Notes: generated by a model from the letters alone, not told the origin. Positions 1-10,256 are shown, counted from the stretch's first letter. The stretch: DNA of 41,967 nucleotides from an uncultured Lachnospiraceae bacterium (GCA_947570615.1 CANOVJ010000032.1:1-41967); one strand, 5' to 3'. Numbers and translations are program-made.

Positions 1-82
1 GAAAGAGCTGCTTGCAGGCCTCGTCGTATTTGCTCCCCATGGCCCCGGAGGCGGCCAGGCTGATTTCGGTTTCTTTTTTCAT
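1..82 (-). CDS. Rpn/PD-(D/E)XK nuclease-like protein, N-terminus only (runs off window)
   Basis: Only the first 27 codons lie in the window; the gene continues past the left edge. The ATG (complement of 80-82) follows an AAAGGAG ribosome binding site with good spacing. The N-terminus contains KYDEACKQLF, which resembles the conserved opening of the Rpn-type (recombination-promoting nuclease / PD-(D/E)XK 'putative transposase') proteins that are abundant in Lachnospiraceae. This assignment rests on very few residues and on recall of the family. A decayed C-terminal piece of an apparently related protein lies at 38.5-39.0 kb. Confidence 0.55.
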   Translation of the reverse strand, partial: MKKETEISLAASGAMGSKYDEACKQLF

Positions 83-122
83 AGATCTCCTTTGTGTTTC
101 AGGATATTTTTCTGCACTTCTA

Positions 123-151
123 TATATATGCGAAAATTCTCCTGTTTACAA
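123..151 (-). promoter_or_regulatory. Promoter for the Rpn-like gene
   Basis: On the minus strand a TTGTAA -35 box (complement of 146-151) and a TATATA -10 box (complement of 123-128) are separated by exactly 17 bases. They lie about 40 bases upstream of the start codon of the leftmost gene. Confidence 0.5.
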
Positions 152-286
152 GACATTACTTTTTACATGGTAACGCACAGAAATGAATATATATACGCAT
201 TTTTGCGCCGCATGGCCGTTTTATCCGCTCTTTTTCCGTCCCTGCTGAAAGTGTATCAATCAGTTCCCCATTTCCCATACATTTTG

Positions 287-295
287 TGTTATACT
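287..295 (+). promoter_or_regulatory. Extended -10 promoter, probably for the small ORF/mtnA
   Basis: TG-T-TATACT is an extended -10 element in an otherwise gene-free stretch (83-420). No convincing -35 box lies 17 bases upstream. It would start a transcript near position 302 that covers the 72-residue ORF and mtnA. Apart from this and the divergent minus-strand promoter, 83-420 shows nothing recognisable. Confidence 0.4.
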
Positions 296-420
296 GGTTT
301 ACAGATGCGGGGATTTGATTCCTCCACTGTTCTGTCAGGATTTTGTTGCCATGAGAGATGGCTTTGCCTGGGAACTGGCACTGAAAACCAAGATACAGCA
401 GGGAAGGGCGGGAAAAGGAA

Positions 421-639
421 ATGTTTAAACAGGAAAAGGAAATGCTCAAACAGGAAAAGAAAATGCGGAAATGGAAGGAAAAGCGATGGAAGCGCATCAA
501 TACAGGGATGGAGAGGACTGTAGCTTTTCTGGCGGTACTGGTGTGCTTTGTCTGTTCTGTGCTGGAGGTACTGGAGAAGGGCGATAAGAGGTTCACGCTT
601 GAAAAGCTGATGCCGCGGCGGGGGGAGGCCCCGAAGTAA
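421..639 (+). CDS. Small hypothetical protein with one membrane segment
   Basis: Possible 72-residue protein. The first 28 residues are very basic (Lys/Arg-rich, with a repeated KQEKxM-like unit), followed by one hydrophobic stretch at about residues 32-46 and a short polar tail. I recognise no family. In favour: it lies downstream of an extended -10 promoter and has a purine-rich GGAAGGGCGGG tract just upstream. Against: the Shine-Dalgarno spacing is poor, and the basic N-terminus partly comes from a short direct repeat (ACAGGAAAAG-A-AATG). It could be a non-coding leader of mtnA. Confidence 0.3.
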   Translation: MFKQEKEMLKQEKKMRKWKEKRWKRINTGMERTVAFLAVLVCFVCSVLEVLEKGDKRFTLEKLMPRRGEAPK

Positions 640-731
640 TCCTTCAGGCTTTTTACAGATATTGATGTGAAGCCGGAAAAAGAAATTGTTATTTTACAGA
701 CATTTATTCTGCAGAAAGGAACCCCATACAC

Positions 732-1835
<1,104 letters not shown>

Positions 1836-1850
1836 AAAGGAGAAAATTTT

Positions 1851-2192
1851 ATGTTGGAGGTTGGTGCGATCGTATGGGGCGTGCAGGACGTCCCGGGGGC
1901 TGTGCAGTTCTGGAGCGCCGCCCTGAACTATAAGCTGAAATATCCCGCGTCGGAAGGGTGGGCGATCCTGATCCCCGCAGAGGGGACGGGGATCCAGATC
2001 TCTTTAAATAAGGTGTCCTCCCCGAAAGCAAAACGGCATCACATTGATCTGTTCACGGATGACCAGGCAGCAGAGGTGGAGCGGCTGCTGGCGCTGGGAG
2101 CCACAAGAAAAGTCTGGAATTACGAACCGGACGCGGATTATGTGGTATTGCAGGATCCGGACGGAAATCCCTTCTGTGTGGTGCAGCGTTAG
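1851..2192 (+). CDS. VOC-family (glyoxalase/bleomycin-resistance fold) protein
   Basis: 113-residue protein consisting of one vicinal-oxygen-chelate unit. It opens with a typical first beta strand and helix (VWGVQDVPGAVQFWSAAL) and closes with DADYVVLQDPDGNPFCVV, the usual C-terminal VOC signature. HHIDLFTDD carries a candidate metal-ligand histidine. VOC proteins include glyoxalase I, dioxygenases and antibiotic-binding proteins; the substrate cannot be read from the sequence. An AGAAAGGAG ribosome binding site and the 15-base gap after mtnA suggest co-transcription with it. No signal peptide, so cytosolic. Confidence 0.85.
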   Translation: MLEVGAIVWGVQDVPGAVQFWSAALNYKLKYPASEGWAILIPAEGTGIQISLNKVSSPKAKRHHIDLFTDDQAAEVERLLALGATRKVWNYEPDADYVVLQDPDGNPFCVVQR

Positions 2193-2284
2193 AAGGAAAA
2201 GAGGGCTGGCAGGGATTTTCCATGTATTTTTCGGAACAGACACAAAAGCGGGAATGGCTGGCCTTATAAAGGAGTTTTCATAAG

Positions 2285-3661
2285 ATGAAACTGATATCCA
2301 ACGATAAGCAATTTTATAAACGGGTGGCGGGAATCGCCGTTCCCATCGCGTTACAGGGATTTATCACCACAGGGGTCAACATGATGGACACGATCATGAT
2401 CGGCACGGTGGGGGAGACGCAGCTCTCGGCGGTCTCGCTGGCGAATCAGTTTATCAGTATTTATCAGATTCTCTGCATGGGGATCGGCATGGGTGCGTCG
2501 GTGCTGGTGGCCAGGTATTATGGGATGAGGGAAAAGGATTCCCTGAAAAAAACGGTTGCCATCATGGTAAGGCTCTGTGTGAGTATTGCGTCCCTGTTCT
2601 GCCTGGCGACAGCCCTTTTCCCGCGATGGATCATGGAAATTTATACGGAGGAGGAACCCATCATAGCCAATGGGATCAGATATCTGCAATATTCCGTAGC
2701 GACTTACTTTCTTCTGGGGCTGTCGCTGACCTCGACCATTGTCCTTCGCAATGTGCAGCAGGTAAGACTTCCCCTCTATACCTCCATCGGCGCTTTTTTT
2801 ATCAATGTGGGGGCTAACTATGTCTTTATTTTCGGAAGGCTCGGACTTCCCCGGATGGAGGTGGCCGGGGCTGCAATTGGAACTCTGATCGCCCGGATCT
2901 TCGAGTTCGGGGTTATCTGCGGCTATCTGTTCTTCAGGGATCAGGAGATCGGCGTGCGCCTTTCAGATGTGTTTCGCAGGGTTGGCAGTCTGTGGCGGGA
3001 ATACATACGGATCAGTATTCCGGTTCTCTTATCCGACGGGATCCTGGCCATCGGGAACAATTCGGTGGCCATGGTCATCGGCAGGCTGGGGGAAAGCTTT
3101 GTGGCGGCCAATGCGGTGACGGCGGTGACCCAGCAGCTCAGCACCACAGTGATCCAGGGCTTTTCCCAGGCCGGGGCAATCGTCACAGGCTATACCCTGG
3201 GGGAAGGGGACAGGAAGAAGGCGCAGGAGCAGGGCTGTGCGTTCCTGGGAATCGGGATTTTCTTTGGAGCCATCGGGGCGGGGATCATCCTGCTGATCTC
3301 TGAGCCCATGATCGCCGCGTACAATCTCTCCCCGCAGACCAGGGAGATCGCCAGGGAGCTGATGCTCGCTATCAGTCTGATCGTGCTGTTTCAGGCGGCC
3401 AACTCCATCATGACAAAGGGGGTCCTGCGGGGCGGCGGCGATACGAAAGTCCTGATGGTGGCGGACAATATTTTTCTGTGGGCAGCGTCCATCCCTCTGG
3501 GAATTCTTGCAGGGCCTGTGCTTCACCTTCCTGCCTTCTGGATCTGTTTTTTCCTGAAGGTGGATCAGGTGTTAAAGGCCGTATGGTGTGTGATCCGGCT
3601 TCGCAGCGGCAGGTGGATCCGAAGGATCCGGTCGTCGTCGGAGCTGCAGGAGGCGGACTGA
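2285..3661 (+). CDS. MATE family efflux transporter
   Basis: 458-residue polytopic membrane protein of the usual MATE length, with about twelve hydrophobic segments in two similar halves. The opening segment GIAVPIALQGFITTGVNMMDTIMIG is characteristic of the family, as are the motifs around TKGVLRGGGDTK in the second half. MATE proteins export cationic drugs or metabolites using Na+ or H+ gradients; the substrate is unknown. An AAAGGAG ribosome binding site lies about 11 bases before the ATG. A 92-base gap separates it from the VOC gene, so it may or may not be in the mtnA operon. The C-terminus ends in a basic tail. Confidence 0.92.
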   Translation: MKLISNDKQFYKRVAGIAVPIALQGFITTGVNMMDTIMIGTVGETQLSAVSLANQFISIYQILCMGIGMGASVLVARYYGMREKDSLKKTVAIMVRLCVSIASLFCLATALFPRWIMEIYTEEEPIIANGIRYLQYSVATYFLLGLSLTSTIVLRNVQQVRLPLYTSIGAFFINVGANYVFIFGRLGLPRMEVAGAAIGTLIARIFEFGVICGYLFFRDQEIGVRLSDVFRRVGSLWREYIRISIPVLLSDGILAIGNNSVAMVIGRLGESFVAANAVTAVTQQLSTTVIQGFSQAGAIVTGYTLGEGDRKKAQEQGCAFLGIGIFFGAIGAGIILLISEPMIAAYNLSPQTREIARELMLAISLIVLFQAANSIMTKGVLRGGGDTKVLMVADNIFLWAASIPLGILAGPVLHLPAFWICFFLKVDQVLKAVWCVIRLRSGRWIRRIRSSSELQEAD

Positions 3662-3770
3662 AAGCCTCCCGCCTGCCATTCGCAGCATTGTGCCCCGCAC
3701 AGGGGTATCGGATTTTTGGCGCGCAGGCACAGGGCTTTCCGGTTTTAAAAGGAAGGGGCATGACTGTCAT

Positions 3771-4493
3771 ATGGAATACAGAGTGGCGATCTGTGACGAT
3801 GAGGCGGCACAGCTTACATATTTATCCGACCAGGTCCGAGGCTGGGCAAGGCGGGACGGCAACAGTGTTCGTCTGTCCCTGTTTCCCAGCGGGGAGGCTT
3901 TTTGGTTCCAATATGAACAGGAGAAGGATTTTGATCTTCTCCTTCTGGATATTGAGATGGGAAAGATAAGCGGGGTGGAGCTGGCCCGCCGGATCCGCAG
4001 AGAAAACGCGGACGTACAGATTCTGTTCATCACCGCCTATCCGGATTTTATGGCCGAGGGCTACGAGGTGGCGGCGCTGCACTATCTGATGAAGCCGGTC
4101 AGGGAGGAAAAGCTCCTGGCGGCGCTGGAGCGGGCGGCGGCCAATCTGAAAAAGGCGGAGCGGTATGAGATTTTCTGTACAGGCGGGGAGACGGTGCGGA
4201 TTTCCCTGGGAGAGATCGTGAGCGTGGAGGCCTTTTCCCACGAGGTGGAGGTGACTGCCCGGAAGGGGAGCTTTCGGGTGGAGGAGACCATTTCCGGACT
4301 GGAGAAACGGCTGGGAGATGGATTTGTGCGGTGCCACCGTTCTTATCTGGCGGCGCTTAAATATGTAAGGAAAATAACCCGGACGGATGTGGTGATGGAT
4401 ACGGGAGCAAGACTTCCCTTATCCCGCCGCAGGTACGATGCGGTGAATCAGGCGTTTATCCATTATTACAGGGAGGAAGGAGGAGACGGGTGA
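3771..4493 (+). CDS. LytTR-family response regulator
   Basis: 240-residue two-component response regulator of the LytR/AgrR type. The receiver domain (about 1-125) has the acidic pair Asp9/Asp10, the predicted phospho-acceptor Asp60 in LLLLDIEMG, and Lys108 in YLMKPV. The C-terminal part (about 137-237) is a LytTR DNA-binding domain with the typical FVRCHRSYLAAL signature. I chose the ATG at 3771 because it starts directly at the receiver fold (MEYRVAICDDE) with a GGAAGGGG tract upstream; the open frame extends further 5' without homology. The kinase gene starts at its stop codon, and two ABC exporter genes follow, so it probably controls them. Confidence 0.92.
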   Translation: MEYRVAICDDEAAQLTYLSDQVRGWARRDGNSVRLSLFPSGEAFWFQYEQEKDFDLLLLDIEMGKISGVELARRIRRENADVQILFITAYPDFMAEGYEVAALHYLMKPVREEKLLAALERAAANLKKAERYEIFCTGGETVRISLGEIVSVEAFSHEVEVTARKGSFRVEETISGLEKRLGDGFVRCHRSYLAALKYVRKITRTDVVMDTGARLPLSRRRYDAVNQAFIHYYREEGGDG

Positions 4494-5266
4494 TGGGGCT
4501 GGTTTTTCTTCTGGCCGGAAAGGCCATCGATAAGAGGATCGCCGGATATCAGAATGAGCTGATCGAAAGACAGTGCGACGAGGTGCAGAATATCTACCGG
4601 ACCATGCGGGGATGGAGACATGATTATCACAATCATATCCAGGCCATGAAGGCCATGGCCCTGCAGGTGCGGCAGGAGGCCGGGGACTGCGCCGCGCTTC
4701 GGGCCCTGGAGGGCTATCTGGACAGCCTCAACGACGATCTGACCACGGTGGATACGGTGGTAAAGACCGGAAATGTGATGGTGGACGCCATCTTAAACAG
4801 CAAGCTCTCCCTGATCCGGTCCAGAAAAATTCCTCTGCGGGTGAAGGCCGTCGTCCCGGCGCAGTCCGGGATCGGGGAGGTGGATCTGTGCGTCATTATC
4901 GGGAATCTGCTGGACAATGCCATGGAGGCCTGTCTTGCCGGTAAGGGGAAGGATGCCCTTCGGGAAAGGATGGCGGGGAAAGCTCCTCTGAATGAGGATG
5001 ACCCGGGGGAAAACGCCGGGGAGAGGCCCTCTTTCATCCGGATTTATATCGGGGTGCTGAAGGATCAGCTCTATATCTCCGTGGCCAACTCCTCCTTTGG
5101 AAAAATCAGTAAAATCGGCAGGCGTTATCTCTCAACCAAGGAAAGTAAGGGGCATGGATACGGGCTGATGCGGATCGACCGGATTGTGGAGCGGTATCAC
5201 GGATATTTAAACCGCCAGAATGAGGAGGGGGCCTTTGTCACGGAGGTGATGCTGCCGCTGGGATGA
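4493..5266 (+). CDS. GHKL-domain sensor histidine kinase without a sensor region
   Basis: 257-residue kinase partner of the upstream LytTR regulator. The phospho-acceptor motif WRHDYHNHIQ is at residues 41-50 (His43), followed by a GHKL ATPase domain with the N-box IIGNLLDNAMEA and a C-terminal GHGYGLMRI glycine-rich motif. Usual relatives carry several N-terminal membrane helices; here only about ten hydrophobic residues (LVFLLAG) precede the dimerisation helix, so input must come from elsewhere or the gene is 5'-truncated. A charged insertion of roughly 30 residues lies between the N-box and the G-box. ATG at 4493 overlaps the regulator stop (TGATG), 7 bases after AGGAGGAG; a GTG at 4490 is the alternative start. 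Confidence 0.85.
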   Translation: MGLVFLLAGKAIDKRIAGYQNELIERQCDEVQNIYRTMRGWRHDYHNHIQAMKAMALQVRQEAGDCAALRALEGYLDSLNDDLTTVDTVVKTGNVMVDAILNSKLSLIRSRKIPLRVKAVVPAQSGIGEVDLCVIIGNLLDNAMEACLAGKGKDALRERMAGKAPLNEDDPGENAGERPSFIRIYIGVLKDQLYISVANSSFGKISKIGRRYLSTKESKGHGYGLMRIDRIVERYHGYLNRQNEEGAFVTEVMLPLG

Positions 5267-5272
5267 GGATTT

Positions 5273-5292
5273 GCGCAGGAGAGAGCCTGCGC
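5273..5292. repeat. Intergenic hairpin
   Basis: GCGCAGG and its exact complement CCTGCGC are separated by a six-base loop just after the kinase stop codon. There is no T-run after it, so it is not a canonical terminator; it may stabilise or process the mRNA between the two-component genes and the ABC genes. The rest of this 129-base gap shows nothing else clear. Confidence 0.4.
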
Positions 5293-5395
5293 CGGCCTAA
5301 CCGCTCGCGCTCCCACAGCCGCCACTGGCGGGGAAAACTCATTTTTTCCGTAAAAATATGAGAAAATAACCTCAAAAGACAGGGAGGGCGGGAAA

Positions 5396-7366
5396 TTGAA
5401 AGCAGACAGGCACAAAGCAAAAAGAAAGGACAGATCCGTTTACAGTGCGGCGGACAATGTCCTTTTTTTGATGAAAAGGATTGGGAGGGAATATCCCATC
5501 CTGCTGGTTTTTATGGGGATCGAGTGTGTGTCCGGTGTGGTGAGCCCGGTGGCGGGGATCTGGCTTCCCAGGGTGGCGGTGGAGCTGGCGCAGGAGAGAG
5601 CGTCTCCCGCTCAGATTGCGGTGCGGCTGGGAGGTCTGGGAGGGATCATGGCCCTTTCCATGGCGCTGTCCTCCATGGCGGGTCTGGGAAAGTATATGAA
5701 GCTGAACAACCTCCGCTATCTGTACCGGAAGGAGCTTTTTATGGGATCCCTGTGCTGTGAGTATGCGCAGATCGAAGGACTTACGGGACAGCGCAGATAT
5801 GCCCGGGCGAGAGCGACACTGGACGACGGCGATTTTTCGGGAACTACGGTCATGTGTAATCAGACGGTAAATCTGTTCATAAATCTGGGGTGCTTTGCGA
5901 TTTATTCCGGTGTTATCTCCACGCTGGATTTTGGGGTGGTGCTGCTGCTGGTGGGGCTTTCTCTGATCAGCCTCCTGGCGGTGAGAGGAGCAAACGCCTG
6001 GGAATTCCGGCATAAGGACCAGGAGACGGGGCTGGCGAACAAGCTGTATTATATCGAGTGGACGGCAAGGGATGTGCAGTACGGAAAGGACATCCGCCTC
6101 TACGGCATGGGCCCCTGGCTTCTGAGGCTGCGGGACCAGGTGATGGAATCCTGGACGGAATTAAGCCACAGAATCAGGAATCGGTATTTCGCGGCAGGGG
6201 TGGCCAACGCGGCCATGTTGTTTCTGCGCGACGGGATCGTCTATGGATATCTGATCGGGAGCGCGGCGGCCGGAAGAATTACGGCCTCGGACTTTGTCCT
6301 GTATTTCGGGGCGGTCACCGGTTTTTCCGCCTATGTGGGGAGAATCGCAGGGAACCTGAACGATCTTCACCGGGCGAATCTGATGATGAACGATATGCGC
6401 GCCTTTCTGGACAGCGTGGACCGGGAGAGGCAGAAGGAGGAAAACAGGGAAAAGGAGGCGGCGCAGGCTCGTGAAAGTAGCGCCTGCCGTGAGAGAAGCG
6501 GCGCATACCGCAGGCCGGACAATGTGCAGAATGCCGGGAGGGGCATTTCTATCGATTTTGAGCATGTGACTTTTTCCTACGAAGCATCCCCCTGTGACGG
6601 GGAGGAGGGAGGGAACCCGGAGAAGGCTTCCCCGCAGCCGGTGCTGAGAGACTTTAATCTTCACATTGAAGGCGGGGAAAAGATTGCTCTTGTGGGGGTC
6701 AACGGCGCGGGGAAAACCACGGCGGTGAAGCTCCTGTGCGGATTTTATCAGCCCGATGAGGGGCGGATCCTGATAAACGGCAGGGATCTGCGGGACTATT
6801 CCAGGCAGGAGAGGTACGGCCTTTTTTCCACGGTTTTTCAGGATATCTATATCCCGCCCTTTACGGTGGCGGAGAATGTTTCCATGAAACCCGGGGCGGA
6901 CACAGATATGGACAGGGTGATCCGCAGCCTTGCGCAGGCGGGGCTCTATGAGAAGATCCGCGAGTATCCAAAGGGGATCCATTCCTGGATGCTGAAAGCG
7001 GTTCATGACGGGATCATGCTCTCCGGCGGGCAGCAGCAGAAGCTTCTGATGGCAAGGGCCTTATACAAGGACGCGCCGGTGCTGATCCTGGACGAGCCCA
7101 CGGCGGCTCTCGATCCGGTGGCTGAGAGCGAGACCTATGAGAATTTCCAGCGCTTTTCCGGGAAAAAGACGGCCATCTATATCTCCCACCGGCTGGCCAG
7201 CACCCGGTTCTGCGACAGGATCGCTCTGCTTGAGGACGGCCGGGTGAAGGAGCAGGGAAGCCACCAGGAGCTGATGGAGAAGGGGGGAGCCTACGCGCAG
7301 ATGTACGGAATCCAGAGCCAGTATTACAAAAACGGCACGCAGGGAGAGGAGGCGCAGGGAAGATGA
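5396..7366 (+). CDS. ABC exporter half, fused permease and ATPase (subunit A)
   Basis: 656-residue half-transporter. The N-terminal part (about 20-325) is a six-helix exporter membrane domain. A charged, low-complexity linker (about 340-380) leads to the ATPase domain with Walker A GVNGAGKTT near 434, signature LSGGQQQKLLMARAL, and Walker B VLILDEPTAALD near 562. It exports an unknown substrate, possibly a lipid, peptide or drug. The start is a TTG at 5396, 4-12 bases after GGGAGGGCGGG; no better ATG fits the first helix. The next gene overlaps by 4 bases (ATGA) and encodes a similar half, so the two probably form a heterodimer, under control of the upstream LytTR/GHKL pair. Confidence 0.9.
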   Translation: MKADRHKAKRKDRSVYSAADNVLFLMKRIGREYPILLVFMGIECVSGVVSPVAGIWLPRVAVELAQERASPAQIAVRLGGLGGIMALSMALSSMAGLGKYMKLNNLRYLYRKELFMGSLCCEYAQIEGLTGQRRYARARATLDDGDFSGTTVMCNQTVNLFINLGCFAIYSGVISTLDFGVVLLLVGLSLISLLAVRGANAWEFRHKDQETGLANKLYYIEWTARDVQYGKDIRLYGMGPWLLRLRDQVMESWTELSHRIRNRYFAAGVANAAMLFLRDGIVYGYLIGSAAAGRITASDFVLYFGAVTGFSAYVGRIAGNLNDLHRANLMMNDMRAFLDSVDRERQKEENREKEAAQARESSACRERSGAYRRPDNVQNAGRGISIDFEHVTFSYEASPCDGEEGGNPEKASPQPVLRDFNLHIEGGEKIALVGVNGAGKTTAVKLLCGFYQPDEGRILINGRDLRDYSRQERYGLFSTVFQDIYIPPFTVAENVSMKPGADTDMDRVIRSLAQAGLYEKIREYPKGIHSWMLKAVHDGIMLSGGQQQKLLMARALYKDAPVLILDEPTAALDPVAESETYENFQRFSGKKTAIYISHRLASTRFCDRIALLEDGRVKEQGSHQELMEKGGAYAQMYGIQSQYYKNGTQGEEAQGR

Positions 7367-9222
7367 GAATTCAGAAGGCCAGGGAGACAGGAAGGAATGT
7401 TGCGGATACGCTGAAAATCATGTGGCGGCTTGACCGGACAGTGGTGATCGTCATGGCGGGAAGGGCTCTGATCGAGGCAGCCATTCCCTTTGTGGGAATT
7501 TACCTGTCGGAATATGTGCTGGACCGCCTGGGGCCGGGATGCGATGTGAGGGCGTTGCTTAAGGTGGTTTTCGCCGCGGTGGGGGCGGTCTTTGGAATGA
7601 TGGTCTTAAGCGGCTATCTGAAAAAGCTCTTTGAGGTACACATGGGCATCTGTGTCCACAGATTTGATATGGAGATGGGAAAGCGCACGCTCACCATGGA
7701 TTACGAGCTGCTGGAGAGTCCGCTGGTCAACGAGCTTCGCACCAGGATCCGCAATGACCGCGACTGGGGGACGGGATTTTACGCCATCATATGGCAGTCC
7801 GCCAGCTTTGTACAGGAAGGCTTAAGCCTTCTGATCGCCGTCCTGGTGCTGGCCCCGCTCTTTGGGGACGGCCAGGCGGCGGGGACGCCCTGGACGGCGC
7901 TGATGATGCTGTGCTTTGTGGGGATCATTCTCTTTTCCAATATCTATCTCACAAAGGACCGGGAGAGACTTTTTAAAATGCTGACGCAGTACGGCGCAAG
8001 CCTTGGATATGAGGACTATTTCCTGTACCGCCCCTGGAATCACAGGGAGGGGAAGGATATCAGAATCTACCAGGGACAGAGACTGCTCCTTGGACATATG
8101 GAGGAAGGTGAGGAGGCGGCCGGGAGCAGAAGGGATAAGATCACCGTGTCGCAGAGTCGGAGCGGGCTGGTAAGCGGTGGCTCCGCCGGGCTTTTGCAGG
8201 TGCTGGCATATCTGTTCGCGGTGATCCGGGCGGTCTGTGGCGCGATCAGCGTGGGAGCCCTGGTCAAATATGCGTCGGCCATTTACCGGTTTTCCCAGGC
8301 GCTGGCGGCGGTATGCGGCGCGGGATCGGAATATGTGGTGGCCGCAAGGCGCAACCAGTCCACTCTGGAATATCTGAATGTGAAGGATGTGCTCTGCCGG
8401 GGAAGCCTTCCGGTGGAAAAGGGATTTTTCTGTCAGGAGAGGGACAACGACTATGAGATCGAGTTCTGCAACGTGAGCTTTCGCTATCCTTCCTCGGAGC
8501 AGTACGCCCTTAAGAATTTTTCCTTTAAGTTCAGGACCGGGGAGAGGCTGGCGGTGGTGGGCAGAAACGGCAGCGGGAAAACCACCTTTATCAAGCTTCT
8601 GTGCCGCCTCTATGACCCCACGGAGGGGGAGATTCTGCTGAACGGGATCGATATCCGCAAGTATGATTACGAGGAGTACAAAAGTATTTTTTCCGTGGTG
8701 TTCCAGGATTTTAAGCTGTTCTCCTTTTCCCTGGCGGAGAATGTGGCGGCAAGCGTTTCGGTTGACAGAGAAAGAGTCGTCTCCTGTCTTGAAAAGGCGG
8801 GGATGGGGGAACGGCTTCGGAGTCTGGATGAGGGGATCGACACGTATCTCTACACCAACTATGACGAGGCGGGGATCGAGATCTCGGGCGGGGAGGCGCA
8901 GAAGGTGGCGCTGGCCAGAGCCCTCTACAAGGACGCGCCCTTTATCATTCTGGACGAGCCCACGGCGGCCCTGGATCCGGTGGCGGAGTTTGAGATCTAC
9001 AGCCGGTTCAACGAGATTGTGGGGGAAAAGACCGCCGTTTACATCTCCCACAGGCTCTCCTCCTGTCGGTTCTGTAACGACATTGCGGTGTTCGATGAGG
9101 GGAGGCTGGTACAGCGGGGAAGCCACCGGGAGCTTGTGGCGGACCGGAGCGGCAAGTATTATGAGCTGTGGCATGCGCAGGCGCAGTATTATGAGGAAAC
9201 GGGCGACTGTGTGGGAGATTAG
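7363..9222 (+). CDS. ABC exporter half, fused permease and ATPase (subunit B)
   Basis: 619-residue partner of the preceding ABC protein. Six membrane helices occupy about 20-320; the ATPase domain has Walker A GRNGSGKTT near 399, signature ISGGEAQKVALARAL, and Walker B FIILDEPTAALDP near 527. The signature ISGGEAQ differs from LSGGQQQ of subunit A, as is common when two non-identical halves pair. The membrane domain is degenerate enough that the pair is not assignable to MsbA, LmrA or peptidase-containing exporters. It ends by overlapping the stop codon of the convergent lacI-type gene by four bases, with no terminator between them. Confidence 0.9.
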   Translation: MRIQKARETGRNVADTLKIMWRLDRTVVIVMAGRALIEAAIPFVGIYLSEYVLDRLGPGCDVRALLKVVFAAVGAVFGMMVLSGYLKKLFEVHMGICVHRFDMEMGKRTLTMDYELLESPLVNELRTRIRNDRDWGTGFYAIIWQSASFVQEGLSLLIAVLVLAPLFGDGQAAGTPWTALMMLCFVGIILFSNIYLTKDRERLFKMLTQYGASLGYEDYFLYRPWNHREGKDIRIYQGQRLLLGHMEEGEEAAGSRRDKITVSQSRSGLVSGGSAGLLQVLAYLFAVIRAVCGAISVGALVKYASAIYRFSQALAAVCGAGSEYVVAARRNQSTLEYLNVKDVLCRGSLPVEKGFFCQERDNDYEIEFCNVSFRYPSSEQYALKNFSFKFRTGERLAVVGRNGSGKTTFIKLLCRLYDPTEGEILLNGIDIRKYDYEEYKSIFSVVFQDFKLFSFSLAENVAASVSVDRERVVSCLEKAGMGERLRSLDEGIDTYLYTNYDEAGIEISGGEAQKVALARALYKDAPFIILDEPTAALDPVAEFEIYSRFNEIVGEKTAVYISHRLSSCRFCNDIAVFDEGRLVQRGSHRELVADRSGKYYELWHAQAQYYEETGDCVGD

Positions 9223-10256
9223 CGGGGGAGAACGCTTCCCTGCCCGGTTTCCTCCCGGGTGCTCCCCCCGTACCGGTACTGCACCGGCAGGAGAGTAAGC
9301 GGGGGTACCTGAGCGCCACAGCAGCGCGCCATCAGGATCTCCACGCATTTTTCGGCCAGCTGTTCGATGGGCTGGCAGATGGAGGAGACGAACAGATCCC
9401 CCGCGGGATAACGGAATTTGCGGATTCCGTCAAAGCCGATGATCTGCACATCCTCCGGGACCCGATAGCCATTCTGTCTGAGCTGCTCCATGAACAGAAA
9501 GGCATGATAGTCCGTGTGGGCAAAGACTCCGTCAAAGGTCAGCTCTTTGTCCGGCCTCTGATGCTGCCTGAGAAAATCTTCCATAAGGGCAAGATTTTCC
9601 GGGCATTCGATCATGTTCAGATAGTCCGGTTCAATGCCGTGGGCAGCGCAGGCATGGAGGTAACCGGCCAGCCGCTTGTCGGATTCGCCGGGGAATATGG
9701 AGTGGAAGCGGATGTAGACGGGGCGTTTGCACCCGAATTCCAGGAGCTTTTCCACGGCAAGGCATGCGCCCGCAAAGTTGTCCGACGCAACCCGGGGGAT
9801 CACCCGGTTTTCGAAAAAGCGGTCAAAGACTACAAGGGGAAACCCGTCGGAGATATATTTCCCGATATCCGAATAGGTCAGGGCGATCACGCCGTCCACC
9901 TTGTTGTTCATGGCCAGATTTAAGTATTCCTCCTCCTTCTCGGGGATCCCGCCCGCACAGCACAAAAGCATCTTCATCCCGTTCCTGTAAAGGGCGGATT
10001 CGATGTAATTGGCGAATGTGGCAAAGAAGGGATTCAGGGTATTCGGGATAATCAGGGCAACCAGATTGCTCTTTTGGGTTTTGAGGCCGCGGGCGTAGGT
10101 GTTCACCTCATAGTTCAGCTCCGCGATGGCCTCCTCCACCTTTTTTCTGTTCTTTTCGGAGACAGGGATATTGTTGATTACCTTTGAGACGGTTCCCAGC
10201 GCGACGCCGGCTTTCAGGGCAACATCCCTCATGGTGGGCGCTTTTTTTGAAGTCAT
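9219..10256 (-). CDS. LacI-family transcriptional repressor
   Basis: 345-residue regulator. Residues about 8-55 form the LacI helix-turn-helix and hinge (TMRDVALKAGVALGTVSKVINN, then YARGLKTQKSN), followed by a periplasmic-binding-protein-like sugar-sensing domain (LVALIIPNTLNPFFATFANYIE, then GFDGIRKF). It is divergent from the GH172/GH32 genes, and a perfect palindrome sits in the shared region, so it most likely represses them until a fructan-derived sugar binds. The longest open frame starts at 10304, but that codon lies upstream of the -10 box identified for this gene, so it cannot be in the transcript; ATG at 10256 (or 10265) is the likely start. Confidence 0.92.
   Translation of the reverse strand: MTSKKAPTMRDVALKAGVALGTVSKVINNIPVSEKNRKKVEEAIAELNYEVNTYARGLKTQKSNLVALIIPNTLNPFFATFANYIESALYRNGMKMLLCCAGGIPEKEEEYLNLAMNNKVDGVIALTYSDIGKYISDGFPLVVFDRFFENRVIPRVASDNFAGACLAVEKLLEFGCKRPVYIRFHSIFPGESDKRLAGYLHACAAHGIEPDYLNMIECPENLALMEDFLRQHQRPDKELTFDGVFAHTDYHAFLFMEQLRQNGYRVPEDVQIIGFDGIRKFRYPAGDLFVSSICQPIEQLAEKCVEILMARCCGAQVPPLTLLPVQYRYGGSTREETGQGSVLPR

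Noticed and set aside
156-731. 191-residue minus-strand open frame
   Set aside because: Ser/Phe/Ile-rich composition, no ribosome binding site and no family resemblance; overlaps promoter sequence and a better plus-strand candidate.
7822-9348. 508-residue open frame on the minus strand
   Set aside because: It is antisense to the second ABC exporter gene, has no recognisable domain and arises from the G+C-rich codon pattern of the real gene.
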